NCBI RefSeq assembly: GCF_002266855.1 | Contig: NZ_NGJN01000006.1 | Coordinates: forward strand, 62,001 to 126,000 | From: Winogradskyella aurantia | Lineage (GTDB): Bacteria; Bacteroidota; Bacteroidia; Flavobacteriales; Flavobacteriaceae | Length of the DNA stretch: 64,000 nt | Direction: 5' to 3' | In this document: positions 34,208 to 43,477 of the stretch, one piece after another | Layout: the number at the start of each line of letters is the position of its first letter | Numbering within the stretch: position 1 is the first letter of the stretch | Made by a program: the position numbers and the translations under genes | Notes under the pieces: model-generated | The model's input: only the letters and a program-made list of their open reading frames with translations | The model's database searches: none | Told to the model about the DNA's origin: nothing

Positions 34208-36069
34208 GGTTGTTCCAGTTTTTCCGCCAATTCAAACCAGCGCAATTCCTTCTCTTCAATTTGGTCCATGATTTTTTGAAGCTCAGAAGAGAGGTTGTTG
34301 ATGTCATCTTGAGACAGCTCAGGATTTTTAAACTTCTCTTCTAAGGCATTTTTATCGAGTTCTAAGGCCCTTATCTTAGATTCTAAATTTTTGTACTCCT
34401 TTTGTTCATTATAGGAAAGCTTTTGAGCTGCATTTTCTTTTAAAACGGTTTCTGAAGTTGATTCATTGACGGTGTCTTCGGTTTTTGTTTGGCTTGAGTC
34501 GTATGCTCTAAAATCTGAATAATTTCCTGGAAAGTCTTCTATTTCCGCATTACCTCTAAACACAAATAAATGATCAACAATTTTATCCATAAAATAACGG
34601 TCGTGTGAGACCACTAGGAGGACACCCGGAAAATCCATTAAAAAGCTCTCAAGGACATTTAAGGTAACTATGTCTAGGTCATTTGTTGGTTCATCGAGTA
34701 TTAAGACATTAGGATTTTGAATTAAAACTGTACATAGATAAAGACGTTTTAGTTCTCCACCACTTAGTTTCTCAACAAAATCATATTGTTTTTTCCTGTC
34801 AAAAAGGAAGCGTTCCAAAAGCTGTTGGGCACTAATCTGCCTCCCTTTTGCTAAGGGGATGTAATCTCCAAATTCTTTAATGATATCAATTACTTTTTGT
34901 TCTGGTTTTACTGTAATTCCGTCTTGTGTATAGTAGCCAATTTTAACCGTATCACCAATAACGATTTTGCCACCGTCAGGTTGCAACCTTTGGGTCAGAA
35001 GGTTTAAAAATGTGGACTTACCAGTGCCGTTTTTACCTATGATTCCTATACGTTCGCCTTTTCTAAAAGTATAATCAAACCCGTCTAAAATAATATTGTC
35101 CTCAAACGCTTTAGACACATTGTGGAATTCAATTATTTTACTGCCAAGGCGTTCCATATTTAGTTCTAACTCTACTTGATAGTCTTTGCGTCTTTGATGT
35201 GCTCTCGATTTTATTTCAAAGAAATCGTCAATTCTACTTTTCGATTTGGTGGTTCTGGCTTTGGGTTGCCGACGCATCCATTCTAATTCTTTATTGTAAA
35301 GCTGTTTTGCCTTATTTACTTCTAAGGCTTTGTTGGCAATTCTAGCTTCCTTTTTTTCCAGATAATAAGAATAGTTCCCCTTGTAAGTATAGATTTTACC
35401 ATGATCTAGTTCAAGGATTTCATTGCAAACTCGCTCAAGAAAATAACGATCGTGTGTGACCATAAATAAGGTTTGTTGGGTCTTAGAGAAGTAATCCTCT
35501 AACCATTCGATCATTTCTAAATCTAAGTGATTGGTGGGCTCGTCCAAAATGAGAATATCAGGTTGGCTTAACAGCACTTGTGCAAGTGCCAATCGTTTTT
35601 TTTGACCACCGGAAAGCGTTGAAACTTTTGCCTCTAAATCATTTAATTTGAGTTGTGATAAAATTTGTTGGTATTGTGTTTCAAATTCCCAAGCATTTTC
35701 TCTATCCATAGCCTCAAAGGCTAATTGGTAGGCTTCAGCATCTTCCGGATTTTTAAGGGCTTTTTCGTAATTTTCAATTGTTTTAATAATGGGGATATCT
35801 GTATCAAATATGGTGTCTTCAACACTTAATTTGGGATTTAAATCTGGTTCTTGGTCTAGAAAAGATAGTCGTAACCCATTTCGTATAACAATTTGCCCCG
35901 AGTCTGGGGTCTCTTTTCCAGATAGGATTTTTAAAATAGAGGTTTTTCCACTGCCGTTTTTGGCAATTAATGCAATTTTTTGGTCCTTATGTATACTAAA
36001 GGATAGGTTTTCAAAAAGCACCAATTCGCCATAGGATTTGGAAATATGTTCAGCATTTAAGTAGTTCAA
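34204..36069 (-). CDS. ABC-F family ATP-binding protein (Uup-like)
   Basis: A soluble protein with two ATPase domains: first Walker A AKNGSGKTS, signature LSGGQKKRLALAQVLL, Walker B LILDEPTNHLDL; second GKNGTGKST, LSGGELKRLYLC, LDEPTNDLDI. The C-terminal region is a Lys/Glu-rich coiled coil (ESKIRALELDKNALEEKFKN). ABC-F proteins act on ribosomes or DNA rather than in transport. I use the TTG at 36069, which gives the family-typical MNYLNAEHISKSYGEL; an in-frame ATG at 36114 would add 15 residues that look like leader DNA. The length from 36069 is 621 aa. Divergent from the polysaccharide locus. Confidence 0.9.
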   Translation of the reverse strand: MNYLNAEHISKSYGELVLFENLSFSIHKDQKIALIAKNGSGKTSILKILSGKETPDSGQIVIRNGLRLSFLDQEPDLNPKLSVEDTIFDTDIPIIKTIENYEKALKNPEDAEAYQLAFEAMDRENAWEFETQYQQILSQLKLNDLEAKVSTLSGGQKKRLALAQVLLSQPDILILDEPTNHLDLEMIEWLEDYFSKTQQTLFMVTHDRYFLERVCNEILELDHGKIYTYKGNYSYYLEKKEARIANKALEVNKAKQLYNKELEWMRRQPKARTTKSKSRIDDFFEIKSRAHQRRKDYQVELELNMERLGSKIIEFHNVSKAFEDNIILDGFDYTFRKGERIGIIGKNGTGKSTFLNLLTQRLQPDGGKIVIGDTVKIGYYTQDGITVKPEQKVIDIIKEFGDYIPLAKGRQISAQQLLERFLFDRKKQYDFVEKLSGGELKRLYLCTVLIQNPNVLILDEPTNDLDIVTLNVLESFLMDFPGVLLVVSHDRYFMDKIVDHLFVFRGNAEIEDFPGNYSDFRAYDSSQTKTEDTVNESTSETVLKENAAQKLSYNEQKEYKNLESKIRALELDKNALEEKFKNPELSQDDINNLSSELQKIMDQIEEKELRWFELAEKLEQP

Positions 36070-36118
36070 ATTATTTTTTTTACAAAGAACGCAATTAACC
36101 AAAAAGAATACCAATTAT

Positions 36119-36148
36119 TTTGTTATTGATTTTGATGCGTTATATTTG
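36119..36148 (+). promoter_or_regulatory. Promoter of the polysaccharide locus
   Basis: TTTG (36119-36122), an 18-base spacer and TATATTTG (36141-36148) match the flavobacterial -33/-7 consensus exactly, 23 bases before the chosen ATG at 36172. This is the best promoter in front of the 27-kb plus-strand locus. Confidence 0.65.
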
Positions 36149-36171
36149 TCTTGAAACATCGTAATCTTTTC

Positions 36172-36969
36172 ATGAGGCGCATTATATTAGGATTATTCTT
36201 ATTCGCGTTTATTGCGTTTTCTTCATGTATTCCCCACAAGGACATTGTGTATTTACAAAATAAGGAAGCGGCTCTAAATGACACTATTCCTAACAATTTA
36301 TCCGAGGTTCAAAAACCGTATAGAGTTCAAATAGACGACATTTTGAATATTAGAATAAAAGTACTTGATCAAGACAATGTTCAGATATTTAACCCTATTG
36401 GTGAAGGTAACTTAAATGCGAGTAGCGCAGAACGTGCGTATTTTGATGGTTTTACTGTAGACGTTCACGGTAATATACGAATTCCAACCCTTGGTCGTTT
36501 TAATGTCCTAGGTTTCACAGCGCAAGAAATTGAGAAAATGATTGAGCAGAAGTTATTGGAAGAGCAGTTTAAGGAAACGGCAAACATCTTTATTACGGTT
36601 AAATTGGCTGGCTTGCGATTTACGGTTAATGGCGAAGTTCAAAATCCAGGTTCGGTTACACTATTTAAGGAGCGGGTCAATATTTTTGAGGCGATTGCTA
36701 ATGTTGGAGAAATTCCACTCACAGGAAATAAAAAAAACGTGGCGGTTATAAGACAGTACCCGCAAGGCCAAAAAATACATCGATTAGATTTGACTGACAT
36801 CAATGTTATGAAATCGCCGTATTATTATATTCAACCGAATGATATCATTTATGTTGAGCCACTTAAGCAGAAGTCTCTTGGTACTGGCGAAACCTTAGTA
36901 TCAACGATTTCTACGCTTGCTAGTTTAGCAGCGCTGGTAACTTCTATAGTAATTCTTTCCACTAGGTAG
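36172..36969 (+). CDS. Wza-like polysaccharide export lipoprotein
   Basis: A 265-residue outer-membrane-type lipoprotein. I take the ATG at 36172 (MRRIILGLFLFAFIAFSSC, lipobox FSSC); a TTG at 36151 falls just after the -7 box and is not plausible. It contains the poly-export domain (about 45-140; PYRVQIDDILNIRIKVLD, DVHGNIRIPTLGRFNVLGFTAQEIEKMI) and a SLBB-like domain (about 150-220; FTVNGEVQNPGSVTLFKERVNIFEAIANVG). Such proteins form the export channel for capsule or EPS. A hydrophobic helix closes the C-terminus. The Wzc gene follows 2 bases later. Confidence 0.9.
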   Translation: MRRIILGLFLFAFIAFSSCIPHKDIVYLQNKEAALNDTIPNNLSEVQKPYRVQIDDILNIRIKVLDQDNVQIFNPIGEGNLNASSAERAYFDGFTVDVHGNIRIPTLGRFNVLGFTAQEIEKMIEQKLLEEQFKETANIFITVKLAGLRFTVNGEVQNPGSVTLFKERVNIFEAIANVGEIPLTGNKKNVAVIRQYPQGQKIHRLDLTDINVMKSPYYYIQPNDIIYVEPLKQKSLGTGETLVSTISTLASLAALVTSIVILSTR

Positions 36970-36971
36970 AT

Positions 36972-39449
36972 ATGGATTATAACGATTACAGTGACTACGA
37001 TAATTCAGATGCGCAACACGTCGGTTTCGATTTTAAAGGTTTTTTATTTAAGGCTCTGAACCATTGGAAATTGGTATTGCTCTCTGTTGGGGCGGCCCTT
37101 ATTGTGGCCTACTTCATTAATGTGCGAAAACAGAATATCTATCGTTTAGATTCTTTAATCACCATTAACAACGATCAAAATCCTTTTTTTACGGCTAATA
37201 CAAGTATATCTTTTAATTGGGGAGGTGTATCGGGTAAAGTTGGAAGCATTATTACAGAGGTTAAAACAAGAACTCATAACGAGCTCGTAGTTGATTCCTT
37301 GGAATATTTTAAGGAGTATTTAGTTGAGGGTAAGTATCATTTAATTGACATTTACAAAGAAGCCCCATTTGACCTCGTGACTGATAAGTCTAGGCCACAG
37401 CTTTTAAATAAGGTTATTGGCATAAAACTTATTGATAGAGAAAGCTTCGAGCTTTTTTATGAATTTGAGGAGACCACTGGGATTTGTCAATATTACGACT
37501 CTAAGGATAAGGTAACACTTCCACTGAAACCCCAGTCACTTAATAGAAGATTTAGGTTTGGTGAGGTCATTAATCTACCTTTTTTTAACGGGGTTATTTA
37601 TCTAAAACCAAAGGCTAGTTTTAAGGAAGGTAATGTTTACTTTGTGCGATATCTGAATTTTGATTCGGTAGCTAATAATTATAAAAATGCCATTAATATT
37701 GAACCCGCTTCAAAAGACGCATCTTCAGTATTAAAATTGTCTTTAATTGGTAAAAACAAATCTAAAATTGTTGATTTTCTAAATGCAACATCGGCGATAC
37801 TAAGTAAAACGGAACTTGAACGTAAAAATCTTTACGCTAGTAATACCATAAGATTTATAGACAGTAGTCTGGGTGCTGTTAACACCAGTTTAAAAGCCGT
37901 AACTGATGAAATGAATAACTTCAGGAAGGCTAACAAAGTGTTTAACGTAGAAGAGGAAATTACACAAATCTCCGAGCGTCTTAAAGATTATGACCAGCAA
38001 AAACTGGTTGAACAATCGAAGTTAAACTACCTTAACAATCTTGAGAACTATTTAAGAACAAAAACTGACTATTCTCAAATAGCTGCGCCAACTTCGGTAG
38101 GAATAGAAGAAGTTAATATCTTAAACAGTGTTAGTAAAATAATTGGATTATCCATTGAACGGAAAAACTTAGAGTATTCCACCAAGAAAGGATCTATACT
38201 GTTTGATGAAATTGATAGGCGAATAGATACAGAAAAAAATGTCTTACTTGAGACTATAAGCATAACAAAGGAAACCATCGGTGTTCAGTTAAATACCATA
38301 AATCAAAAAATAGCCAAGTTAGAATCTGAATTAATTGATTTGCCCAGTGAACAGCAAGAATATCTGAAAATTCAGCGAAAATTGGATATAAGCAGGGAGG
38401 CCTATGACATTTACCAAGCAAAACGCGGTGAGGCCGCCATTGTAAAGGCAGCTAATGTTTCTGATATTACGGTTATTGATGAGGCTAAGGATATTGGTGA
38501 TGCACCAATAGGGCCAAAAAAGTCTCTCAATTATATGCTTGCCCTAATGATAGGGTTCTTTACGCCTATGTTCTTGATTTTTGTCATTTATCTTTTAGAC
38601 AATAATATTCATGGCTCAGAAGAAGTCATGAAATTATCTAAAATTCCAATCTTGGGCTTAATCGGTAAGTACCGTTACAAAAACAATCTCGTGGCCTATG
38701 AAAAGCCAAAGTCAGCAGTAGCTGAGTCCTTTAGGGCCATAAGGTCTAGTTTGCAATTTATCTTTAAGAATAAGTCATCGGATGCGCAGTCAAATACCTT
38801 ATTGGTGACGTCTTCTGTCAGCGGTGAGGGAAAAACATTCACATCTATTAATATAGCTACAGTATATGCGCTGTCGGGTAAAAAGACTATATTATTAGGT
38901 TTAGACCTACGAAAGCCAAAAATATTTGACGATTTCAGTATCTCCAATGATAAAGGTATTGTTAATTATCTCATAGGAGAGAGTACTTTTGATGATGTGA
39001 GACTGAAGACACATATTGAAAATTTAGACTTAGTGACTTCGGGACCTGTTCCACCAAACCCATCAGAACTTCTAATGAGTTCAGAGTTAAAGAATCTCAT
39101 GGCTCGTCTGAAAGAGGAATATGACATTATTATTTTAGATACACCACCCCTTGGGTTAGTAACGGATGCGCTGGAGCTGGTGCAGTACGCTGATGCAACA
39201 ATTTATATGGTGCGTTTAAATTATACCAAAAAAGGTATGTTACAACTTGTGAACGCAAAATACCGTAATGGAGAATTGAAGAATATACGATATGTGCTCA
39301 ACTATTATAAACACAAAAGTAACAACAATTATGGCTATGGTTATGGCTATGGTTACGGCTATGGTTACGGTGTTTATGGTAACACCTATCATGAAAGAGA
39401 CAAGCAACCTCTACTCAATAAAATCAAACAATTCTTCAGGCGTTTTTAA
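36972..39449 (+). CDS. Wzc-like polysaccharide co-polymerase / tyrosine autokinase
   Basis: This 825-residue inner-membrane protein has TM1 at about residues 32-51 (KLVLLSVGAALIVAYFINV), a long periplasmic part with Wzz-like segments and coiled coils (about 290-480), and TM2 at about 520-540. A cytoplasmic BY-kinase domain follows, with the Walker-A-like SSVSGEGKT, Walker A' GLDLRKPK and Walker B IIILDTPP. The C-tail has a run of alternating Tyr-Gly (nine Tyr within about 20 residues, encoded at about 39330-39380) that should be autophosphorylated. It regulates chain length and export with Wza. Confidence 0.92.
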   Translation: MDYNDYSDYDNSDAQHVGFDFKGFLFKALNHWKLVLLSVGAALIVAYFINVRKQNIYRLDSLITINNDQNPFFTANTSISFNWGGVSGKVGSIITEVKTRTHNELVVDSLEYFKEYLVEGKYHLIDIYKEAPFDLVTDKSRPQLLNKVIGIKLIDRESFELFYEFEETTGICQYYDSKDKVTLPLKPQSLNRRFRFGEVINLPFFNGVIYLKPKASFKEGNVYFVRYLNFDSVANNYKNAINIEPASKDASSVLKLSLIGKNKSKIVDFLNATSAILSKTELERKNLYASNTIRFIDSSLGAVNTSLKAVTDEMNNFRKANKVFNVEEEITQISERLKDYDQQKLVEQSKLNYLNNLENYLRTKTDYSQIAAPTSVGIEEVNILNSVSKIIGLSIERKNLEYSTKKGSILFDEIDRRIDTEKNVLLETISITKETIGVQLNTINQKIAKLESELIDLPSEQQEYLKIQRKLDISREAYDIYQAKRGEAAIVKAANVSDITVIDEAKDIGDAPIGPKKSLNYMLALMIGFFTPMFLIFVIYLLDNNIHGSEEVMKLSKIPILGLIGKYRYKNNLVAYEKPKSAVAESFRAIRSSLQFIFKNKSSDAQSNTLLVTSSVSGEGKTFTSINIATVYALSGKKTILLGLDLRKPKIFDDFSISNDKGIVNYLIGESTFDDVRLKTHIENLDLVTSGPVPPNPSELLMSSELKNLMARLKEEYDIIILDTPPLGLVTDALELVQYADATIYMVRLNYTKKGMLQLVNAKYRNGELKNIRYVLNYYKHKSNNNYGYGYGYGYGYGYGVYGNTYHERDKQPLLNKIKQFFRRF
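39333..39368 (+). repeat. Three 12-nt tandem units encoding the Tyr-Gly tail
   Basis: GGCTATGGTTAT (39333-39344) is followed by two identical GGCTATGGTTAC units (39345-39356, 39357-39368), giving consecutive Gly-Tyr pairs of the Wzc tail. Gain or loss of a unit would change the number of phosphorylatable tyrosines without shifting frame. Confidence 0.9.
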
Positions 39450-39469
39450 AACAGTCTAAACCATAGAAT

Positions 39470-40060
39470 TTGATAACTAAGGACCAGTTAAGAATCAAGC
39501 GTATTTTCGATTTGATTTTGGTAATTTTAATATTGCCAATACTCTTTGTTCCTATAGTGCTACTTATTATAGTAGCTACTATAGATACCCGAAAATTTGG
39601 CTTGTTTTCACAAGTCCGTGTAGGGCAGCATGCCAAGTTGTTCAAGATATATAAAATAAGGACCTTAAGAGAAGAAACCCACAGATTGGGTCACCTAGAT
39701 AAGAGCGCTACTAGGCTTGGGAGATGTCTTAGACAGACCAAATTAGATGAATTACCACAATTATTTAATGTATTGAAGGGAGATATGGGATTTGTAGGCC
39801 CTCGGCCTGACATTGAAGGTTTCGCAGATGTATTAGAAGGGGCGGATAGAATTATTTTACTGGTAAAACCAGGGATTACCGGTCCGGCAACTTTAAAATA
39901 TAGAGACGAAGAACGTGTGTTAGAACGACAAAAGGACCCCGAGCATTACAATAGAACGATAATTTGGGTAGATAAAGTGAAAATCAATAGAAACTACGTT
40001 GAGAATTACAGTTTTTACTTAGATTTGACCTGCATTTTAAAATCTACTTTAAACAAATGA
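39470..40060 (+). CDS. Small initiating sugar-phosphate transferase (PglC-type)
   Basis: A 196-residue phosphoglycosyl transferase with only the catalytic Bac_transf core: one hydrophobic N-terminal segment (IKRIFDLILVILILPILFVPIVLLIIVATID), FSQVRVGQHAKLFKIYKIRTL, DELPQLFNVLKGDMGFVGPRP and KPGITGPATLKYRDEE. It transfers a sugar-1-phosphate to undecaprenyl phosphate to start repeat-unit synthesis. The start is TTG (MITKDQLRIKR), with no ATG nearby that keeps the conserved N-terminus. It overlaps the next gene by 4 bases. A second, large initiating transferase is at the other end of the locus. Confidence 0.9.
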   Translation: MITKDQLRIKRIFDLILVILILPILFVPIVLLIIVATIDTRKFGLFSQVRVGQHAKLFKIYKIRTLREETHRLGHLDKSATRLGRCLRQTKLDELPQLFNVLKGDMGFVGPRPDIEGFADVLEGADRIILLVKPGITGPATLKYRDEERVLERQKDPEHYNRTIIWVDKVKINRNYVENYSFYLDLTCILKSTLNK

Positions 40061-41352
40061 CACATTCAAAAGACAGAATTGCGATTATCGGATTAGGTTA
40101 TGTCGGTTTGCCCCTAGCTGTTGAGTTTGCCAAGAAATTCTTTGTCGTTGGCTTTGATATCAATAAAAATCGTATTAATGAATTAAATTCTGGAATTGAT
40201 AAAACCTTAGAAGTCGAAAATGACCATTTAAAATCGGTTTTAACTTTTGATTCTAACGCTACAAGAGGCTTATACATTACCGATAATATAGACACTCTAA
40301 CGCAATGCAATATTTACATTGTTACTGTCCCAACACCTACTGATGCTTTAAATAAGCCCGTTTTCACACCACTGATTAAAGCTAGCGAGACTGTTGGACA
40401 AGTTTTGGGTAATGGTGATATCGTTATTTATGAATCTACTGTTTATCCCGGTGCCACTGAAGAAATTTGTATTCCTGTAGTAGAAAAAGCCTCAGGATTA
40501 ATATACAATAAGGATTTTTATGCTGGGTATTCACCAGAGCGAATTAATCCAGGAGATAAAAAACATACGGTTACTAAAATACTAAAGGTTACTTCAGGCT
40601 CAACACCAGAAATAGCTAATAAAATAAATGAACTTTATAAAACCGTTATAACAGCTGGTACGCATTTGGCACCATCCATCAAGGTAGCGGAGGCTGCTAA
40701 GGTTATCGAAAATTCACAACGTGATATTAATATCGCTTTTGTTAATGAGCTGTCTAAAATATTTAGACTGTTGGATATAGATACCAAAGCAGTTCTTGAA
40801 GCCGCTGGTACTAAATGGAATTTTTTAAAATTTTCACCAGGGTTGGTTGGTGGTCATTGCATTGGGGTAGATCCTTATTACTTGGCGCAAAAGGCTATTG
40901 AATCTGGCTATAATCCAGAAATTATTTTAGCTGGTCGGAAAATGAATGATAGTATGGGTGGTTATGTAGCAACGGAAACGGTTAAAATGATGATAAACAA
41001 TGGTGCTACCATAAAGGGATCTAAGGCTTTGGTTTTGGGAATTACCTTTAAGGAAAATTGCCCCGATATAAGAAATTCAAGGGTTATAGATATTGTTAGG
41101 GAATTGAAGTCGTATCATGTTAATGTGGATGTCTATGATCCATGGGCATCTAAAGAAGAGGTTCAGCATGAATATGGGCTAGATTTAATTACGAATTTGG
41201 ACGAGCTAAAATCAGACTATAACGCGATTATATTGGCTGTGTCCCATAATCAATTTTTGAATATTAATTTGAATCAACTAAAAGCTGAATCTAGTGTAGT
41301 CTTCGACGTAAAATCACTATTGCCTTTTAATACGGTAGACGCCCGTTTATAA
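40057..41352 (+). CDS. UDP-N-acetylhexosamine 6-dehydrogenase (TviB/WbpA-like)
   Basis: A 431-residue nucleotide-sugar dehydrogenase of the UDP-glucose/GDP-mannose dehydrogenase family. It has the NAD motif IAIIGLGYVGLPLA at the N-terminus, TVPTP, YESTVYPGATEE, the catalytic Cys in GLVGGHCIGVDPYYL and the C-terminal domain with KALVLGITFKENCPDIRNSRV. TviB/WbpA-type members oxidise UDP-GlcNAc to the uronic acid. The epimerase next door is the usual TviC/WbpP partner, so UDP-GalNAcA or related acid is the likely product (inference). Confidence 0.93.
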   Translation: MTHSKDRIAIIGLGYVGLPLAVEFAKKFFVVGFDINKNRINELNSGIDKTLEVENDHLKSVLTFDSNATRGLYITDNIDTLTQCNIYIVTVPTPTDALNKPVFTPLIKASETVGQVLGNGDIVIYESTVYPGATEEICIPVVEKASGLIYNKDFYAGYSPERINPGDKKHTVTKILKVTSGSTPEIANKINELYKTVITAGTHLAPSIKVAEAAKVIENSQRDINIAFVNELSKIFRLLDIDTKAVLEAAGTKWNFLKFSPGLVGGHCIGVDPYYLAQKAIESGYNPEIILAGRKMNDSMGGYVATETVKMMINNGATIKGSKALVLGITFKENCPDIRNSRVIDIVRELKSYHVNVDVYDPWASKEEVQHEYGLDLITNLDELKSDYNAIILAVSHNQFLNINLNQLKAESSVVFDVKSLLPFNTVDARL

Positions 41353-41374
41353 TCAGTCCTTAAACTTTTTGCTC

Positions 41375-42355
41375 ATGTACTCTAATCCTTACCATAGCCA
41401 AGACCTTTCACAGCTGCGTTTTTTAGTGACCGGAGGTGGAGGTTTTATAGGTTCTAATATAGTAGAATATCTTCTCAAATATGGCGCTCAAAAGGTGAGG
41501 GTTTTAGATAATTTTTCCAATGGCTATCGTGAGAATTTAACCGAATTTATGGATAATCCATCGTTTGAGCTTCTAGAAGGCGACATAAGGGACTTGGAAA
41601 CTTGCAAAACTGCGATGGAAAATATTGATTATGTATCCCATCAAGCCGCCTTAGGTTCTGTGCCAAGGTCTATTAATGACCCAGCAACCACCAATGCGGT
41701 TAACATATCCGGCTTTTTAAATATGATGATTGCCTTAAAGGACAGTACAACTGTAAAACGTATGGTCTATGCGGCATCAAGTTCTACGTATGGGGATAGT
41801 AAGTCGCTGCCCAAAATCGAAGATACTATAGGAAGGCCATTATCGCCATATGCAGTTACCAAATATGTTAATGAGCTGTATGCTGATGTTTTTGGTAAAA
41901 CCTATGACACGGATGTTATTGGACTGAGATATTTTAATGTTTTTGGTCCTAAACAAAGTCCAAACGGTGCTTACGCAGCTGTAATCCCATTATTTATGCA
42001 GGCTTTAAAGGATAATAAGCCGTCAAAAATAAACGGTGATGGCGAACAAACAAGGGACTTTACTTTTGTTGACAACGCCGTTCAAGCCAATATTCGAGGT
42101 TTTTTTGCCTCAGAAGATGCAAAAAATCAAGTATTTAATGTGGCTTGTGGAGAACGAATATCTGTAAACTATTTATGGGACTCTTTACAGAAAGCCGCAA
42201 ATTCTGAACTCAAAGCAGTATATGGCCCACCAAGGCAAGGAGATGTTAGGGATTCTTTAGCTGATATTTCAAAAGCTCAAAAACTACTTGGTTATAAGCC
42301 GCAATATACCGTTAGAGAAGGTTTAAAGATTACTTGGGATTGTTTTAATTCATAG
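41375..42355 (+). CDS. UDP-N-acetylhexosaminuronate 4-epimerase (TviC/WbpP-like)
   Basis: This 326-residue extended SDR has LRFLVTGGGGFIGSNIVEYL, AASSSTYGD, the catalytic YAVTKYVNE and GLRYFNVFGPKQSPNG, with PLFMQAL...GDGEQTRDFTFVDN. This is the TviC/WbpP group of C4 epimerases acting on UDP-GlcNAc or its uronic acid. I use the ATG at 41375 instead of a TTG six bases upstream. It follows the dehydrogenase by 22 bases; together they make a charged amino-sugar donor for the glycan. Confidence 0.92.
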   Translation: MYSNPYHSQDLSQLRFLVTGGGGFIGSNIVEYLLKYGAQKVRVLDNFSNGYRENLTEFMDNPSFELLEGDIRDLETCKTAMENIDYVSHQAALGSVPRSINDPATTNAVNISGFLNMMIALKDSTTVKRMVYAASSSTYGDSKSLPKIEDTIGRPLSPYAVTKYVNELYADVFGKTYDTDVIGLRYFNVFGPKQSPNGAYAAVIPLFMQALKDNKPSKINGDGEQTRDFTFVDNAVQANIRGFFASEDAKNQVFNVACGERISVNYLWDSLQKAANSELKAVYGPPRQGDVRDSLADISKAQKLLGYKPQYTVREGLKITWDCFNS

Positions 42356-42605
42356 TAGGTGACTTTTCAACAAGACTAATCGCTCTTATACCCTTCAGTA
42401 TTTAAGTTTTTTAATTTCGTTGAGGATTTAGGCTTAGTCTGTCTTGCCGTTCAAAAAACTATTTATGTTATAGAGATCTTGGGCCTAAATTACTTTTAAT
42501 CCATGGTAAAAAATACGTGAGCCTGAAATAACTCCCTTATCCAAAAAGCCAGGATTAAATGCGATGTTCCTTTTAGCATTTCTTATATTAGCCTAAAATA
42601 TTTTA
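42356..42605. other. Gap of 250 bases between sugar-nucleotide genes and the ABC exporter
   Basis: No gene of recognisable family, hairpin terminator or JUMPStart-like element was found. The spacing is long for this locus, whose other gaps are mostly under 50 bases, and a separate promoter for the exporter could lie here, but I see only degenerate TAnnTTTG matches. Confidence 0.4.
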
Positions 42606-43475
42606 TTGGGTTTGAAAACAGCTGAAGACAATTGGTTGTATACTATTTCTTCAAAAAAAAGCCTCTTTAGCTTCAACTTTATTGAAATTTGGAGGTACAG
42701 GGATTTATTGATGCTTTTTGTGAAGCGTGATATTATCACGCTCTATAAGCAGACTATTTTAGGCCCTTTATGGTATGTCATTCAGCCACTGTTTACATCG
42801 GTTATATTTACCTTGATTTTCAATAACTTGGGACAGATACAAACGGGAACTGTTCCTCCCTTTCTCTTCAACTTAGCTGGTATAACCGCATGGAACTACT
42901 TTAAGGAATGTCTAACAGGTACATCAAATACATTTACAAAAAACCAAAATATTTTTGGAAAAGTCTATTTTCCCAGGGTCATCATGCCAATGTCCATAAC
43001 CATATCAAACCTTTTAAAATTTGGGATACAGATGCTTATTTTCATAGGATTTTTCCTATTTTACAAAGTTCAGGGCACTGATATTAGGTTGCACTCAACT
43101 ATTCTGTTATTTCCACTCTATATCCTTCTAATGGCCTTATTGGGTTTAGGTTTTGGAATGATAATTTCTTCCATGACCACCAAATATCGAGATTTAACTA
43201 TTGTCGTAGGATTTGGGGTGCAATTACTTATGTATTTATCAGCAGTACCTTACCCATTATCCGAAGCGAGATTAAAGTTTCCAGAATGGGTAATTCCATT
43301 GGTTGAATATAACCCTATGACCCAGATTATAGAGGGATTTCGTTCTATTCTGTTAAATAGTGGTACAATTGAAGTGGATAAATTCATTTATACCTGTGCC
43401 ATTGCTGTACTGGTTTTTCTGTGTGGATTAATTATTTTTAATAGAACTGAAAAGCAATTTATTGATACGGTATAA
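42606..43475 (+). CDS. Wzm-like ABC-2 permease for polysaccharide export
   Basis: This 289-residue ABC-2 permease has six hydrophobic helices, starting WRYRDLLMLFVKRDIITLYKQTILGPLWYVIQPLFTSVIFTLIFNN, a hallmark of polysaccharide/LPS exporter permeases, and ending with a conserved ...IEGFRSILLNSG. The start is TTG (42606, with another TTG at 42612); no upstream ATG. It pairs with the ATPase gene that starts 2 bases after its stop. It exports a lipid-linked glycan across the inner membrane. Confidence 0.93.
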   Translation: MGLKTAEDNWLYTISSKKSLFSFNFIEIWRYRDLLMLFVKRDIITLYKQTILGPLWYVIQPLFTSVIFTLIFNNLGQIQTGTVPPFLFNLAGITAWNYFKECLTGTSNTFTKNQNIFGKVYFPRVIMPMSITISNLLKFGIQMLIFIGFFLFYKVQGTDIRLHSTILLFPLYILLMALLGLGFGMIISSMTTKYRDLTIVVGFGVQLLMYLSAVPYPLSEARLKFPEWVIPLVEYNPMTQIIEGFRSILLNSGTIEVDKFIYTCAIAVLVFLCGLIIFNRTEKQFIDTV

Positions 43476-43477
43476 TT

